A DNA stretch of 64,000 nucleotides, taken from contig JADFUC010000115.1 of the NCBI GenBank assembly GCA_019722365.1, positions 42,107 to 106,106 of the forward strand, written 5' to 3'. A program made the position numbers and the translations under genes. Shown in pieces: positions 34,223 to 45,827 of the stretch. Source of the stretch: Lithospermum erythrorhizon (lineage: Eukaryota > Streptophyta > Magnoliopsida > Boraginales > Boraginaceae). Under the pieces are notes generated by a model. The model did no database searches, was not told where the DNA came from, and worked only from the letters and a program-made list of their open reading frames with translations. The first letter of the stretch is position 1. Each line of letters begins with the position of its first letter.

Positions 34223-36195
34223 TTAATATTTATAGTCATGATGTTCTTTCGAGACGTAGTCTTTTGCGTCACTGCCCATCTTAGTTGCATAATCTTTTGC
34301 GTCTAACCATAACAGATATACACAATTTTATATTAGCAAATATGGAGTATTTAATTTTAATGTTACTTATAAGATATAAATAAATACTCCTCTAAATTCA
34401 TTACAATAGATAGTTATCGTTTTTTGAGATGAATGATAAATAAAATAGCTAATTATCGAAATGGTATCGATGGTGAGGGAATGAGATTCTGATTTGAGTA
34501 AAGTAAGTGAAATGCCGTGTGAAATAGTTCACTGTAAATGTGTATTGTAATGCGCAAATGGTCGCTAGTGCTTAAATCCGTTAAATGTTAGGAGAAGGAA
34601 AATTAGGTAAATTTTTGGGCCAAAATTGATAATTTAGATAATATTTTGGGGAAAAACATAAATTTAATAAAATTTACAAAAATTAAAATTGGTGATAAAG
34701 CCAACAGTTTCTTATTGATTAAAGTTCAATTTTTTTAGAATTTAACTTTTTTCTTTAAAATATTCTTTAAATTACATTTTTGACCAAAATAGATCTGAGT
34801 ACTAACTGCCAGTTGGCTTTTTTAGCGAAATAGTTAATTTGGAGGCCAGTTTAGCGTCTCATTCTGCGGGATCGTTGCCAGCGTTCAATCAGCAGAACTG
34901 CGGGGAGAAATTCAAAAGCTGCCGATTACATCCACTTTCCGATTAACACAGAGATCGTTCTATGATCTCATAAATAAAATGTAAATGATTGTGGAAACAC
35001 CACCACAAATAGGAAGAAAAGCGTCAATTCAAAATATATTTTGTGTATAGAGTATTATCTACAAACCTGTTGCAGCATCCTTCGTCTTATCGGCCACCGT
35101 TTGAGCTGCGCCTTTTACTTCGTCCATGCTTAATTTATTGCTCCTAAACATATTATTAAAATATCACCATATATTATTAATTCGAGTAACTTATTTTTCT
35201 TTATGAGCAAACATGAACTTAAAAAAAAATATTTTTTACTAAACTATCAATATTTTGTATGATTATTATGTGAGTATTTAAATGTATTCCTTAATTTTCA
35301 TTTGTAGTTTGATTTTTTTTTCAAATATAAGAGAACTTTTAAATCTTAGTTGTTGACCTATTACTAAAAAACATATCTAAAAATTGATCAAGTTAGTCTA
35401 ATGGGACAAACATTCTTAATACTCCGTACATATTTTTCATTTCATTGATCTCAAATCCGAATCTCATTCACATTACCACGTCACGTGTAATAAACCCAAA
35501 TCTCATACATTAATCACATTTTATTTTAGTTATACATAGTATTAAAGTGATCATTTGACTCGACTCAGTCGAACAACCAATTTATTAATTTGGACATCTA
35601 TAAAATCAATTAAATTTGGATTAATAATCTGATTCATCGATTAATATTTCGCAGGTATTGGGTTCTATTCTTGTTTAGGCTTATAATATTTATTATTTTC
35701 TTTATAGTCTTCTTTAAATTTGTCTTTAGTTAGAAATTTCTGTATTCGTAATTTGTAATACAATTTAATCGTTATTATGTAATCGTATTAACCCCATCGT
35801 TAATTTACAAAAAAAAAATCAATCGAGTCATCCAATGCTTATCATTAAATGGAAACACTGCTAAATATTTTTTTGGAAATTGAGTTGGATAATATATTGG
35901 TAAATTTAAGAAAAATATACACAAATTTCATTAAACAAAGAGTATAAAAATGGTGGGAGGATTTAAACACTCACGAATAGATCTTATCCCTGGCCCAATC
36001 CTGGGCACCATTAATAGACCCCTCTGTTTTCTGTTGCATGTGCTCCTTCACATTCCCCATTTGTTTCTTTGCATCATCCTTCACTTGACCCATTTGCTCC
36101 TTTGCATCATGGGTCCAACCCCAATCCCATCCCCATCCCACTGTCATCATTGTTGCTAGCACTAGCACAACAAGCAACACATTTATCTTTGCCAT
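34223..36195 (-). CDS. LEA-like gene 2, small secreted LEA_4-type protein (three exons, 125 aa)
   Basis: Exons are 35975-36195, 35067-35143 and 34223-34302. Donors GTGAGT and GTTTGT and acceptors TTTAG and GGTTAG give a continuous 125-residue frame with the same intron phases (2, then 1) as the paralogue at 8356-9889. MAKINVLLVVLVLATMMTVG is a signal peptide, then WGWDWGW. Residues 30-56 hold two 13-residue units, AKEQMGQVKDDAK and KQMGNVKEHMQQK. Residues 81-100 give DEVKGAAQTVADKTKDAATD, and the C-terminus repeats DAKDYATK/DAKDYVSK. The hydrophilic, Lys/Asp/Ala-rich 11-mer pattern fits group 3 LEA proteins. Intron 2 is 764 bp, longer than in the paralogue (231 bp), because of an apparent insertion. 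A protective role in the secretory pathway is inferred, not shown. Confidence 0.8.
34470..35040. other. Extra sequence in intron 2 of LEA-like gene 2
   Basis: The acceptor-side part of this intron aligns with intron 2 of the paralogue, but about 550 bases here have no counterpart. No inverted repeats or coding matches were found, so it is an unclassified insertion (or the paralogue lost it). Confidence 0.4.
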
Positions 36196-36291
36196 CTTTT
36201 ATTTTCTAGTAGTAATTTTATTCTGTTTCTTGAAATGATCAAAATTCAATACAAATGAAGTAGTTTAATTACTATTCTAGATATTGTTTAG

Positions 36292-36302
36292 AGTATATAT
36301 AG
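36292..36302 (-). promoter_or_regulatory. TATA box of LEA-like gene 2
   Basis: The minus strand reads CTATATATACTC about 100 bases upstream of the ATG, matching the position in the paralogue. Sequence on both sides (CAATACA..TGAAGTAG and TTACTATTCTAGATATTGTT) is conserved between the genes. Confidence 0.6.
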
Positions 36303-36550
36303 TAATAATAATGAGACCATGATTGTTCATTTCGAATGTTACACCGCCTAAATAGGATGATGCATGGCAAGATTATTGAAGACCATATGTTCTGTGGAGC
36401 AACAAGGGAAGACCATTTTTGTTGGATGTCTTGATATTAGTATGTGATCGATGCATACACTCATACGCTTATGAGGCACAATTTGTGGGTTTGCTCTACA
36501 TCACAGACTAGTGACCATTCATTTTGTTATATACTTATTTACTTAAATAA

Positions 36551-37384
36551 TTTAATTGATGTTATCAATTTTCTTGACAAACCATTGACCTCAGATTACT
36601 TTAACAAATCTTGTCACAAATTTAGGACTTTGATTTTTATATTTCAATTATTGATGACCATATTCTACTTTTGAAATGAAAATGTTGGACTTTAATTTTT
36701 TTTCCTTGTATTTTTTATTTCATTTTATAAATGAAAATATAACTTTTTTTCCTTGTATTTTTTATTTCATTTTATAAATGAAAATATTATTGTAACAAAG
36801 TGTCACTTTATTTGAATATCGAGAACTTCGATTAAAAGTAATTGGAAAATTTGGACATCAAGAGTAGTACATAAAAGGAAATGGAAGTGTTTCTCAAGTG
36901 ATGGTCGTAGACCACTTCTCAGCCTAACAATGTTGTACCCTATGCATCTCAAACACTGGTGCTATAAGCACATCTCAAACAGTGTTCAAAAGGTAGGTAA
37001 TTACTATTTAGCCCCTTTCCTCATTCTCACTTTCTCTGGATCCTTCTTAATATTACAACAAATATACATCATCTTCTACTCTACTGGCCTCTTCGCTTAA
37101 GAGCCAACAATAATTTTATTGCTTTTAGAGATTAATCCCATGGAGAGAATTTCTTTTTCATAATAATTTACAACAAATCTGAGCTTAAGTGGAGTTTGGT
37201 TCAAGTGTTTAAAGTTTGTTCATGTTATGAATTCTGACTTTATTTATTAAATTGGATTGTCATATAAGTTTCATTTAATAGACTGTTTGGACAATCTTTA
37301 GATTTTAGGATTTATATAAATGCGTATTTTAGAGGTTTCAATTGATTTGAATGATTAATTTTTAATTTATATGCGATGGGTATT
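36551..37384. other. Intergenic DNA between LEA-like gene 2 and the Athila-like element
   Basis: It contains a 47-bp tandem duplication at 36697-36788 and a hairpin-prone GGTGCTATAAGCACATC at about 36957. A similar ATGCTATAAGCACACTCC recurs at 48338, on the far side of the gypsy element. No gene is supported. Confidence 0.45.
36697..36788. repeat. 47-bp tandem duplication
   Basis: Two copies of a unit beginning TTTTTTTCCTTGTATTTTTT and ending ATAAATGAAAATAT lie at 36697 and 36744, nearly identical. Confidence 0.85.
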
Positions 37385-38554
37385 TGATTAACGAATATTT
37401 GTCATAGTTTTTTAGGATGATTTTGGGTCTTTATTACTCATAATTTGGTTGTTTTGGTTGTTTTAATTGGCCGAGATATTATATATTATGTGATTCGGGT
37501 GTTTTATTATTATTTGGGAAAAATATCTGGTATTTAGGCGAGGAAAGGGCTAAAAAAGAATTTCTTGAGGCGGTCGTGAATTTTAAAGAGTGGACAAAAG
37601 TTTGATCGAATTGAGAGAAAAGGTGGTAGATTTATCTGGCTACGTTAGAAAATAAAAGGCCCAGGAGTTAGCACAGGTATAGAAAGGCCGGCCGGAAGCG
37701 TATTCTTATATTCGCTTTTTTGGGCAGCGGCAATTGTTTCGAAAAAACTTTGGCAGCAGCTTACTTATTCTTTCTTTTTATTTTGTCGTTTAAGATTTGA
37801 GAGACGATTGATAGTATTTCTGCTCTTTATTCATACTCTAATTAATTTATGCTTCCAAAAATATTATGCATTTATTTATTTGATTATGAGTAACTAAATT
37901 TACTATTGGGGTTTTGATGTAGCCTTAAGCAGTGTATTTTTCTATCCAGAATTTTGGAGTTATTATAATTGCATTTAGTATTAATTATTGAACTTAATTT
38001 GATTTGATTGTTTTTAGAATTTGGCCAATTTTTTTATATAGAATCACGAGTATTATGTAGCGATGCGAAGGAAGGCGTAATAGATCGTGATTAGTTAATT
38101 AGTGGGTTCTTGCTCACGGAAGTGTGCGACACATGAATTAGTTCTAATAGATTTCACTTGCGTTTAGGGTTTTTAGGCCCAATTAATTTCACTAGTGACA
38201 TAGGAGATTAATTAAGCTAGGAACACTCGGCAAACCCTTGAAATAGAGCGGTATATACCGAACTAACGAGAAATTGGACCTAGTGGCGATAAATCTATTA
38301 TTTGGGTAGAGAATCTTCTTGTTAGGTGAAGTCGATACCACCCAGTATCATTTATTCGTAAGTTAAATCACTTTTAATTGCATTTCTAGTTTAAGTTTAT
38401 TTATTTTTAGGCAATCAATCCAAATCATATATTATTTCTACCGACAATTACAATTAGCAAGTAATCTAGATTTCCTCGGTGGATTAGGCCCTTACTTTCG
38501 AGCACTTTACTACTGTGACTCGTGCTCTTGCGAGGAATATAATTTGTTCCATCA
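37385..38554 (+). repeat. 5' LTR of the Athila-like element
   Basis: It starts TGATTAACGAATATT and ends TTCCATCA, six bases before the PBS. Shared blocks with the 3' LTR include CATAGGAGATTAATTAA, TAGAGCGGTATA and TTTAATTGCAT. Confidence 0.85.
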
Positions 38555-38560
38555 AATTTC

Positions 38561-38578
38561 TGGCGCCGTTGCCGGGGA
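38561..38578 (+). other. Primer-binding site of the Athila-like element
   Basis: TGGCGCCGTTGCCGGGGA is complementary to the 3' end of plant tRNA-Asp and is diagnostic of Athila/Tat gypsy elements. Confidence 0.9.
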
Positions 38579-38682
38579 ACTAGAATTATTTAAATTTTTA
38601 GTAGTTGTTTTAGTTTTAAGTTATTTTATATTTATTGTTTGGTTGTTTGATCTTTTGTTTCGAGTTGTGATTTTACAGTGCA

Positions 38683-39370
38683 TGGCAGTGGGGCGTTCAT
38701 TGGGTCCCGATTTGTACCGTTGAGCGGCGATATCAACAAACTTGGAAGGAATAGGTGTCAGTTCTAGTTCTAGCAGTAGGCGGTCCCGACGCGGGGAAGA
38801 CAAATGAAAGGCTGAGGTATTTACCGAAGTGGTGGATCGCTCATCCTTCTTGCATCGTTCTGGATGATGCAACTAAAAATTTTGAGTTGAGGAGTTTTCA
38901 CTTCCATAACTTGCCAACTTTTCATGGGATTGCAATTGAAGATCAATTGACATTCTTGAATGAGTTTGGGATAATGGTAGGTAGTGTTCCCGATAATGGA
39001 GTAGCAGCCAGGTCCTGAAGCGAAGATGTTTCCATATACTTTGAAAGATGCGGCCATAGATGGTTTTTGTCTATACCTCCTCGGTCTATTCATACATGGA
39101 GGAGATTGCGAGAAGTTTGTGGCAAGTTCTATACATATGCAAAATTAAATCTTGAGAAGCTTGATTTAAATTTGGCGAAGATGATGATGACTGCGAGGCA
39201 TGGGATCGTTTTCGGTTATTGTTGATTGATGTCCCGTCATATGTTACCACATGAACTACAACACTCGTATTTCTATGATGAGTGCGACTCACGTACATGA
39301 GCAATAGTTGACAATGCGGTCGGAGGTGCGTACAGGTGTGAAGGTGGAAGAGAGATTCAAGAAATTTATG
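38683..39370 (+). pseudogene. Athila-like gag remnant
   Basis: IVLDDATKNFELRSFHFHNL followed by PTFHGIAIEDQLTFLNEF (about 38850-38970) matches the retrotrans_gag start of Athila/Tat proteins. KMFPYTLKDAAIDWFLSIPP then HTWRRLREV (about 39025-39110) matches the FPFSLKDKAKDWL..PPGSI signature, in a different frame. The early part is otherwise rich in stops. Confidence 0.75.
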
Positions 39371-40399
39371 AATGTTAGCTAATTCCCTTGCGAAGGGGTG
39401 TTAGGAGAAATACTAGAAGGTACATGGAATAAGTATAATTCCAACATTGATGTGAATAGGCAGTTGGCATCATCTGTGAGAAACAAGTGAGCGATTATCT
39501 ATGAGTTCACACGGATCATCTATGTAGAGTGCCAATATGTATTAACCTGCATGAGGGTTATTACGAGATGTCGAGTTTCATGAAATTCCGTGAGCGAATT
39601 TTGCTTTAAGAATGAGAATGATCACTATTCAAACACCTGATCGGGGTGGAGGAATCATCCAAATTTCTCGTTACTGACCCAGGCCAGTGAATATCCATGC
39701 CAATAAAAGCTTTGGTGGAATTTGGTGGAGGTCGGTCGTCAAATATTACAAATGCTTAAGAATCGAGGGAAGCGTAATCGGAACACTAGTACATGTCGAA
39801 GTTAGAGATTCGGATAGGTCAATTGGTGAGGCTCAGCGAAGCCCAGGGAGCAGCAAGTTTCTAGTCGGCCAGCGGCAGATGGTGGCTATGAGGTGGGAAA
39901 CTTCTTGTCACGGGATCTCGTGGAGACAAGAGAGTTGTGAATCTTGAAGAAGCCCAGTCGGGAAAAGGCTTAATGAGAAGCCCTCGAATGAGAAAAATGG
40001 AGGAGGTGGTGAAGCCATACGTTCCGCCAGTGCCTTTCCCGAAGAGGCTCTCCGAAGTAAACTGGATAAGTCTTTCTCACGAACTCTATGAAATTCTTTC
40101 TAAAGTTATTAATTTACACTTATTAAATGTGATTAAAAATATTCCCTCTTATGCTAAGTTCTTGAGGACTTGAGTTAATAAGAGGAAATATGAGCTAATG
40201 AAAAGGTTTTTATTTACGAGATAAGCTATCTTAAAAAGCGAAACTTTGCCTAAACTTAAGAGATACATGAAGTTTTTATGATTGATATTAGTATTGGGGA
40301 TTACCAAAAAAGCTAAGGCAATGTTAGATTTGGTCTTGCGTAAATTTTCTTCTTATTCTTTGTACTTGCTTAGGACTTAAAGAATTAAAACTACTACTA

Positions 40400-40779
40400 T
40401 GATAATACTTCAATTAGTGATCGTTCGATAAATTATCCCCAAGGGATATCGTAGAGGATGTTTTGGTGCAAATTGATAAGCGATTGTCCTACATGAATTT
40501 CGTGGTTCTTGGATGGGCAACTGATCTCGTGAATCTCGATTCTTTTGGGAAGGCCATTTGTAGCTACATGGGATTTCCCCAATTGATGTGCAAAATGGGA
40601 AGTTAACTATGTATGTGCTTGATCAAACTGTTGAATTCTCGGTGTTTAAATCCTTGAGCATGCCTGTTGAGTCCGGTTCGTGTTTCAGTATTGAGGAGTT
40701 AAGTCAGGAGATTTTCCAAAACGCCGTGGTTGATAACAGGGATAAGTTAGAATTAGCTCTCGCTCTTGTTAATTTGTGA
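40400..40779 (+). pseudogene. Athila-like aspartic protease remnant
   Basis: RSINYPQGIVEDVLVQIDKR near 40425-40480 and MNFVVLGWA match the GIVEDVLVKV..FVVLDM block of gypsy proteases. The open piece 40588-40779 continues with VQNGKLTMYVLDQTVEFSVF. The catalytic DSG/DLG triad itself is not preserved in readable form. Confidence 0.7.
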
Positions 40780-41009
40780 TGAGGATGAAGTAATGATGCA
40801 TAAGGAAGGTCTGGATAAAACTCCTGTTATCATTCCTGGAAATTCCATGTTAGACTCTTTAGGGAATTTTAATTCTAAAATTTGTCCTTTTGTAATTTCA
40901 CCCTAAGTTAGAGCTTTAAGCCGCACCATCCCGTCGAAATATGTTTATCTTGTTGCTAATGAAGCCTTCAATTTGTTATTTACGCCGATTTAACTAAGTT
41001 ACAGGAAGA

Positions 41010-42480
41010 GAGTTTGATGGAGGTCTTCGAGACGATGTTGGTATAGGGTGGACTCTTGTTGATATCAAGGGGATTAGCCCAGCTGTTTGCATGCATAAAA
41101 TCCTGCTGGAGGATAACGCTAAGACTGCAAGAGATACTCAAAGGAGGCTAAATCCAAATTTGAAAAGAGGTAATGCCTTGAGTGCTTAAGGCATTGGATG
41201 CAAGTATTGTTATCCCCATCTCGATAGTAGTAGGTTAGTCTGGCCATGTGGTCCCCAAAGAAATGCAGTATCCTTTGTAGTCTTAAATGATAAGAATGAG
41301 TTGAGTGCCAACCATGATGAATTCTGAGGTCGAGAATGGTCAGTGATTTTAGGAAATTAATCTTTTGTTACTAAAAGCTTTCACTTACCTTTTCGTTGAT
41401 CGAATGCTTTCGAGAGGTTAGCGAGGTCATGAGTATTATTGTTTTCTAGATGGTTGTCACGGGTATTTTTCGGATACTATGGCCACAGAAGGATGAAGAA
41501 GACTACACTTCAACACATCCTTTTGGAACGCTGCATGCACAGGAGGATGCCACTTGATTTATGTAATACTCTGCGGCATTTCGAGAGGCCGTATTTATCC
41601 ATTTTCTACGATATGATTGAGAAGTTTATTAGAGTATTTATGGATGAGCTTCGATTATTTGGAGAGTCATTTGAAAATACTGGAAGCGTCTGAATGTGGT
41701 TCTCAAGCCGTGTTGAAACGATTTAACTTTAATTTGGGAAAAGTGTCATTTTATGGTTAAGCAGAGGGGAAGCGTACTAGGACATATTATTTCTCAAGGC
41801 ATAGAGGTTGAGCAAAGCTAAGATAGATGTTATATCCAAAACTTCCACCGCCCTAACTCGTTAAGAGGATAAGAAGTTTCTTAGGGCATCTTTGGTTTTA
41901 TAGAAGGTTCATAAAAGATTTTTCAAAGAGATACGTAAGCCTTTTGATACATTGGCTAAGATGTTAAGTCGAGTTTAGTCGAGTTGCGTAAGTTCTTTTT
42001 TACGTTAAAGGAGAAGTTTACCAGCACCACAGATTCTTGTTGCGCCCAGGTGGTCCTTTCCGTTTGAGTTGATGTGTGATGCTTGATTATGCTTTAGGGT
42101 ACGTGTTAGGACAAAAGGTTGATAACTTGCCTGTAGTAATTCATTACGCTAGTAGAACTTTGAATGATGCACAAATAAATTACACTACAACTGAGAAAGA
42201 ATTACTTGCAGTTGTATTTGCTTTAGACAAGTTCCGCTCTTATCTACTTGGTTCACAAGTGATTGTTTATACTGATCATTAACGTTAAAATATTTGTTAA
42301 CTAAAAAAGATGCAAAACACCGATTAATTAGATGGATTACTCTTTGCTTTCTGAGTTTGATCTTATAATCAAGGATAAGAAGGGTATGAGAATAATGTGA
42401 AGTTTGATCATCACATGCAGGTTTCTTGAGGTAGATAGTCACAATGATCTTGCATGTGGAAATTTGATACCCATAAATGA
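41010..42480 (+). pseudogene. Athila-like reverse transcriptase and RNase H remnant
   Basis: Ordered blocks across frames are KGISPAVCMHKILLEDNAK and RDTQRRLNPNLK near 41080-41160, NDKNEL near 41290, and GHEYYCFLDGCHGYF near 41430. MIEKFIRVFMDELRLFGESF follows at about 41611-41670 (YxDD-type box reading FMDE). RNase H LPVVIHYASRTLNDAQINYT then TTEKELLAVVFALDKFRSYL with VIVYTDH ends the open piece 42076-42282. The second catalytic Asp of the RT box is replaced by Glu. Confidence 0.88.
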
Positions 42481-42599
42481 AAGTTTACCCACACGTGAAC
42501 AACTCTACATCGTTACGTGGAGATGGCTAGTGGTTTCTTGATATTGTGAATTTTAACATAGGGTATTATTCTCCCTCATTTAAGTTCACGGGGAAAAGC

Positions 42600-43640
42600 G
42601 ATTCTTATCGAAGGTGAGATACTTGGGAGGATCGTACCTTTCAAACATTGCCTGATCGGATTATCCGGCGATGTGTTCGAGGTACGAGCAGGAGAGCATC
42701 TTGAATCAGCATCATGCCCATTTGAGCTATGGAGGTCATATTGGAGGTAAGCGGCTTTGAAGATACTTGAAGACGGGTTCTTTGGCCATCATTCAAAGAT
42801 ACTATATCATTACGTACAAGATGCGATAATGTCAAAAGAAACGGAGTAACCTTGGTAAGAGAAATGAGATGCCTCGACAAATAATCTACGTAGTTGAGTT
42901 ATTTGATGTATGAGGAATTAGCTTCGTGGGTCACTCCCAATTCTTGTGGTTTTGAATATATACTTGTTGCTGTTGATTATGTGTCTAAATGGATAGAGGC
43001 AATTGCCACTAGAACTAATGATAATAAAGTGGTAATCAAGTTTTTGAAAGACACGATATTTTCAAGGTTTGGAACTCCTAGAGTTTTAATCAGTGATGGG
43101 GGTAAATATTTTTGTAATTCTTCTTTGTCTGCTGTTTTGAAGAAATATAATGTTATAAATCGTGTTGCGTTAATATCGCCCACAAATATCAGGGGCCAGT
43201 GGAAATAACCCATTGGTGAATCAAGGATATTCTAGAGAAGGCAGTGGAGCCTAACAAGGAAGGGGTAGGGGTCCTTGAAGTTGAAGCGATGCATTGTGGG
43301 CTGAAGGCGACATATAAGACACCCGGTGGCCTTAGTCGCTACGAGACTAGTTTATGAGGTAAACTTGCCTTTGCCGGTGGAGTTGGAGCATAAGGCATGT
43401 TAGGCGATCATAAAGCTTAATTTTGATATGGATTCAGCGGGTCAGGAGAGGAAGCTCAGCCCAGGCTTGAGCTTGGCGAGTTGAGGCTAAACAACTTATG
43501 AGAATGCTAGGATCTTTTAAGGAGAGGAAATTTTTTTACCACGGTGAGGGCGATAAGGAGAAAGACATTGGGCAGTATGAAAGTTTTGTTATTGATTCGC
43601 GTCTCCGTTTGTTTTAAGTAAGTTAAAGTCGAGATGGAGT
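42600..43640 (+). pseudogene. Athila-like integrase remnant
   Basis: The open piece 42894-43208 reads GFEYILVAVDYVSKWIEAIA, FLKDTIFSRFGTPRVLISDG and AVLKKYNV. It includes two catalytic aspartates of the DDE core (VDYVSKW and SDGG). Downstream, out of frame, LVYEVNLPLPVELEHKAC-like and RLRLF blocks run to about 43610. The N-terminal HHCC zinc region is only weakly visible near 42650-42730. Confidence 0.88.
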
Positions 43641-45811
43641 GGTCCCGTTCATAGTAAAGCGAGTGTTTCCCCGAAAGGGCTGTTGAAGTTAATCGACCAC
43701 AAGAAGTACATTTTAAGGTGAATGGACACTGGTGAAAGAATATCTAGAATACCTCGGGGAAGAATTAGATTGATTTCGTGACCTTCGTAAGCCATAATTG
43801 AGTAACTTAGTCTTGCTCGGGAGCGTTCATCTGACATTTGGTGGGAGAAGCTGACCATGTCAGTATTAGTGTAATTTCATTTCATTATTGTTTTATTAGT
43901 TTGAATTGTGCCCAAATTTAGCCCCACGAGGGGGCGATTTAGAACTATTTCGAGCTTGGCCCCAATTTGACCCACGAGGCTAATTCGAGGCACTTTTAAT
44001 TAGGAAAAAAATAATTAAAGAACAAAAAGAACCTAAATCGTGTTACTTCCCCCCTCTTCTTTCGTTTTTCCCCACTTTTCTTTTTTCCTTTTCGCATACA
44101 TTCAGCTTGCCCCGCATCAACCTTTGCTGAGTCGTTCGGCTAACTTCGTCGGCGCGGGTCCGGCAGCGATTTCTCTATCGCCCGTTTCCTCATTGTAATC
44201 CGGCGATACCTCTTACATGTGAATCCGTAGCGGGTCAGCCTTGTTCAAATCGCCAGCTAGCGGCTGCTTTGCTACGGCCGTCCCAGCTTAAATCCCCAAT
44301 TTGTGAGTTAATTAGGTTTATTTTTACATTTTTTATTATTATTATTATTATTATTTAGTTTATTTATTTTTATTATTATTATTTTCGGTATTATTCATCG
44401 TATGTGTTAGGTGTTAATTATTTTGTTTTTATTTCTGATTTCTTTACTTATTGTATTTATTCTTTTCTTATTGTGTTTAATTGTTGAAGGTGAGATTTGT
44501 GGTCTATTTTCTTATTATTGAGTGTATTGAGTTGTACCTTTAAGTGTGGGTGGTGTTTTTTTTTTTTGGAGTGTCTACCGTTATTGAAACTGACCCAGCT
44601 AAGCACAAACCTAAGGTTACGGTGTTTCTACTAAGTGTAAGACTATCTGCAAGTGCCGTCCCTAAGTCTAAGGGGCCTCACTTAAAATTACCGGTCTTTG
44701 ATTTGTGTACTTACACTCGCGACTTGATTCCGTTGAGGATAATGTCGTTTGTGGTATGATTCATCTAGATAATGCATTTATTCAAAACGCGTTTGTAAGC
44801 GAGAGTGGCTTGTTAGGTATTAAATGCGCTTTTCGTACTACAGGTTGAGAACCGATGTGACATTGAACCTAAGTTCTCACAGGGCAAGGTATGAATTTTA
44901 TATATATTGTGAATAGCGAGGATGAGTCACTTATGAGTTTTGAAACTATGGTTAATGGGATGCGCGTAAATGTTGATTAAATCATGCAGTGCGTTTGACG
45001 TTCCTTATGTGGGAACCTGTTTTATGTTACGGTTATACAAAAGAGTGAGATAGCTTTGGATTTGCTAGAGAGGCACGTGATTTTGAGCATTTTCCCTTGA
45101 TTCGGAGGTGGTTACGTCCTTGTGATTATGTACGTGTCGACTAAATTTCCCAAAATAAACATTCGCTTCATTTTTTGCATTGTAATGTGTTTGCTTTTTA
45201 CTAGTTGTGTTACAGTGCGTTCTAAGGATATTTATCTCGCCCAGGTAAACATAAAAGGGCGTGGTCGACTCGTATTTAGGTAGTAGAATGCAGATGGAGT
45301 GGCTCGTATGCTAGAATTTGTTCGCTTGATACTCGATCCCATCTTTGTATTCCTTACCCGTGTGTGATTCTTAAGTTCTCGTTTCTCTTGGAATCTTGTT
45401 AGTATTGATACTTTGAAAGAAAGTGGCATTTCGAGGTTGGGACCTAATGGAGTGAGATGTCTGACCAGGAAAAGTTATTGGGCATTCTTAGCTACGACCT
45501 ACTCGGTATCTTGATGCGGAACTCCGTATCGCTTGTTTTACATACGAGGAGTACGACACCGAGCAGGAAAGCAAGACACGCCTCGGCGAGATTGATAATA
45601 TTTTGCGGGAATTGCGAGGAGGTGATACTACGAGATCTGAGGGGTTTTGGTATTTCCATTGCTTTTCTTTTAGTCATTTTTCTTTACATTCGTTTAAATT
45701 TCATGTCCTCCTTTTATTTTTTTATGCACTTTTGTATTCGTGTGTAAGTGGTAGGTTGTTTATAAACTCCCTTTCGTATTATCGTGTTTCATTGGGGACA
45801 ATGTTAAATTT

Positions 45812-45827
45812 AAGTGTGGGGGGATGG
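45812..45827 (+). other. Internal polypurine-tract-like site
   Basis: AAGTGTGGGGGGATGG occurs in the context GGGGACAATGTTAAATTTAAGTGTGG. It resembles the terminal tract at 47163-47178. A second internal tract would allow extra plus-strand priming. Confidence 0.6.

Noticed and set aside
35950..36159. 69-residue plus-strand open frame rich in His, Leu and Cys
   Set aside because: It lies antisense to exon 1 of LEA-like gene 2, whose spliced model has stronger evidence.
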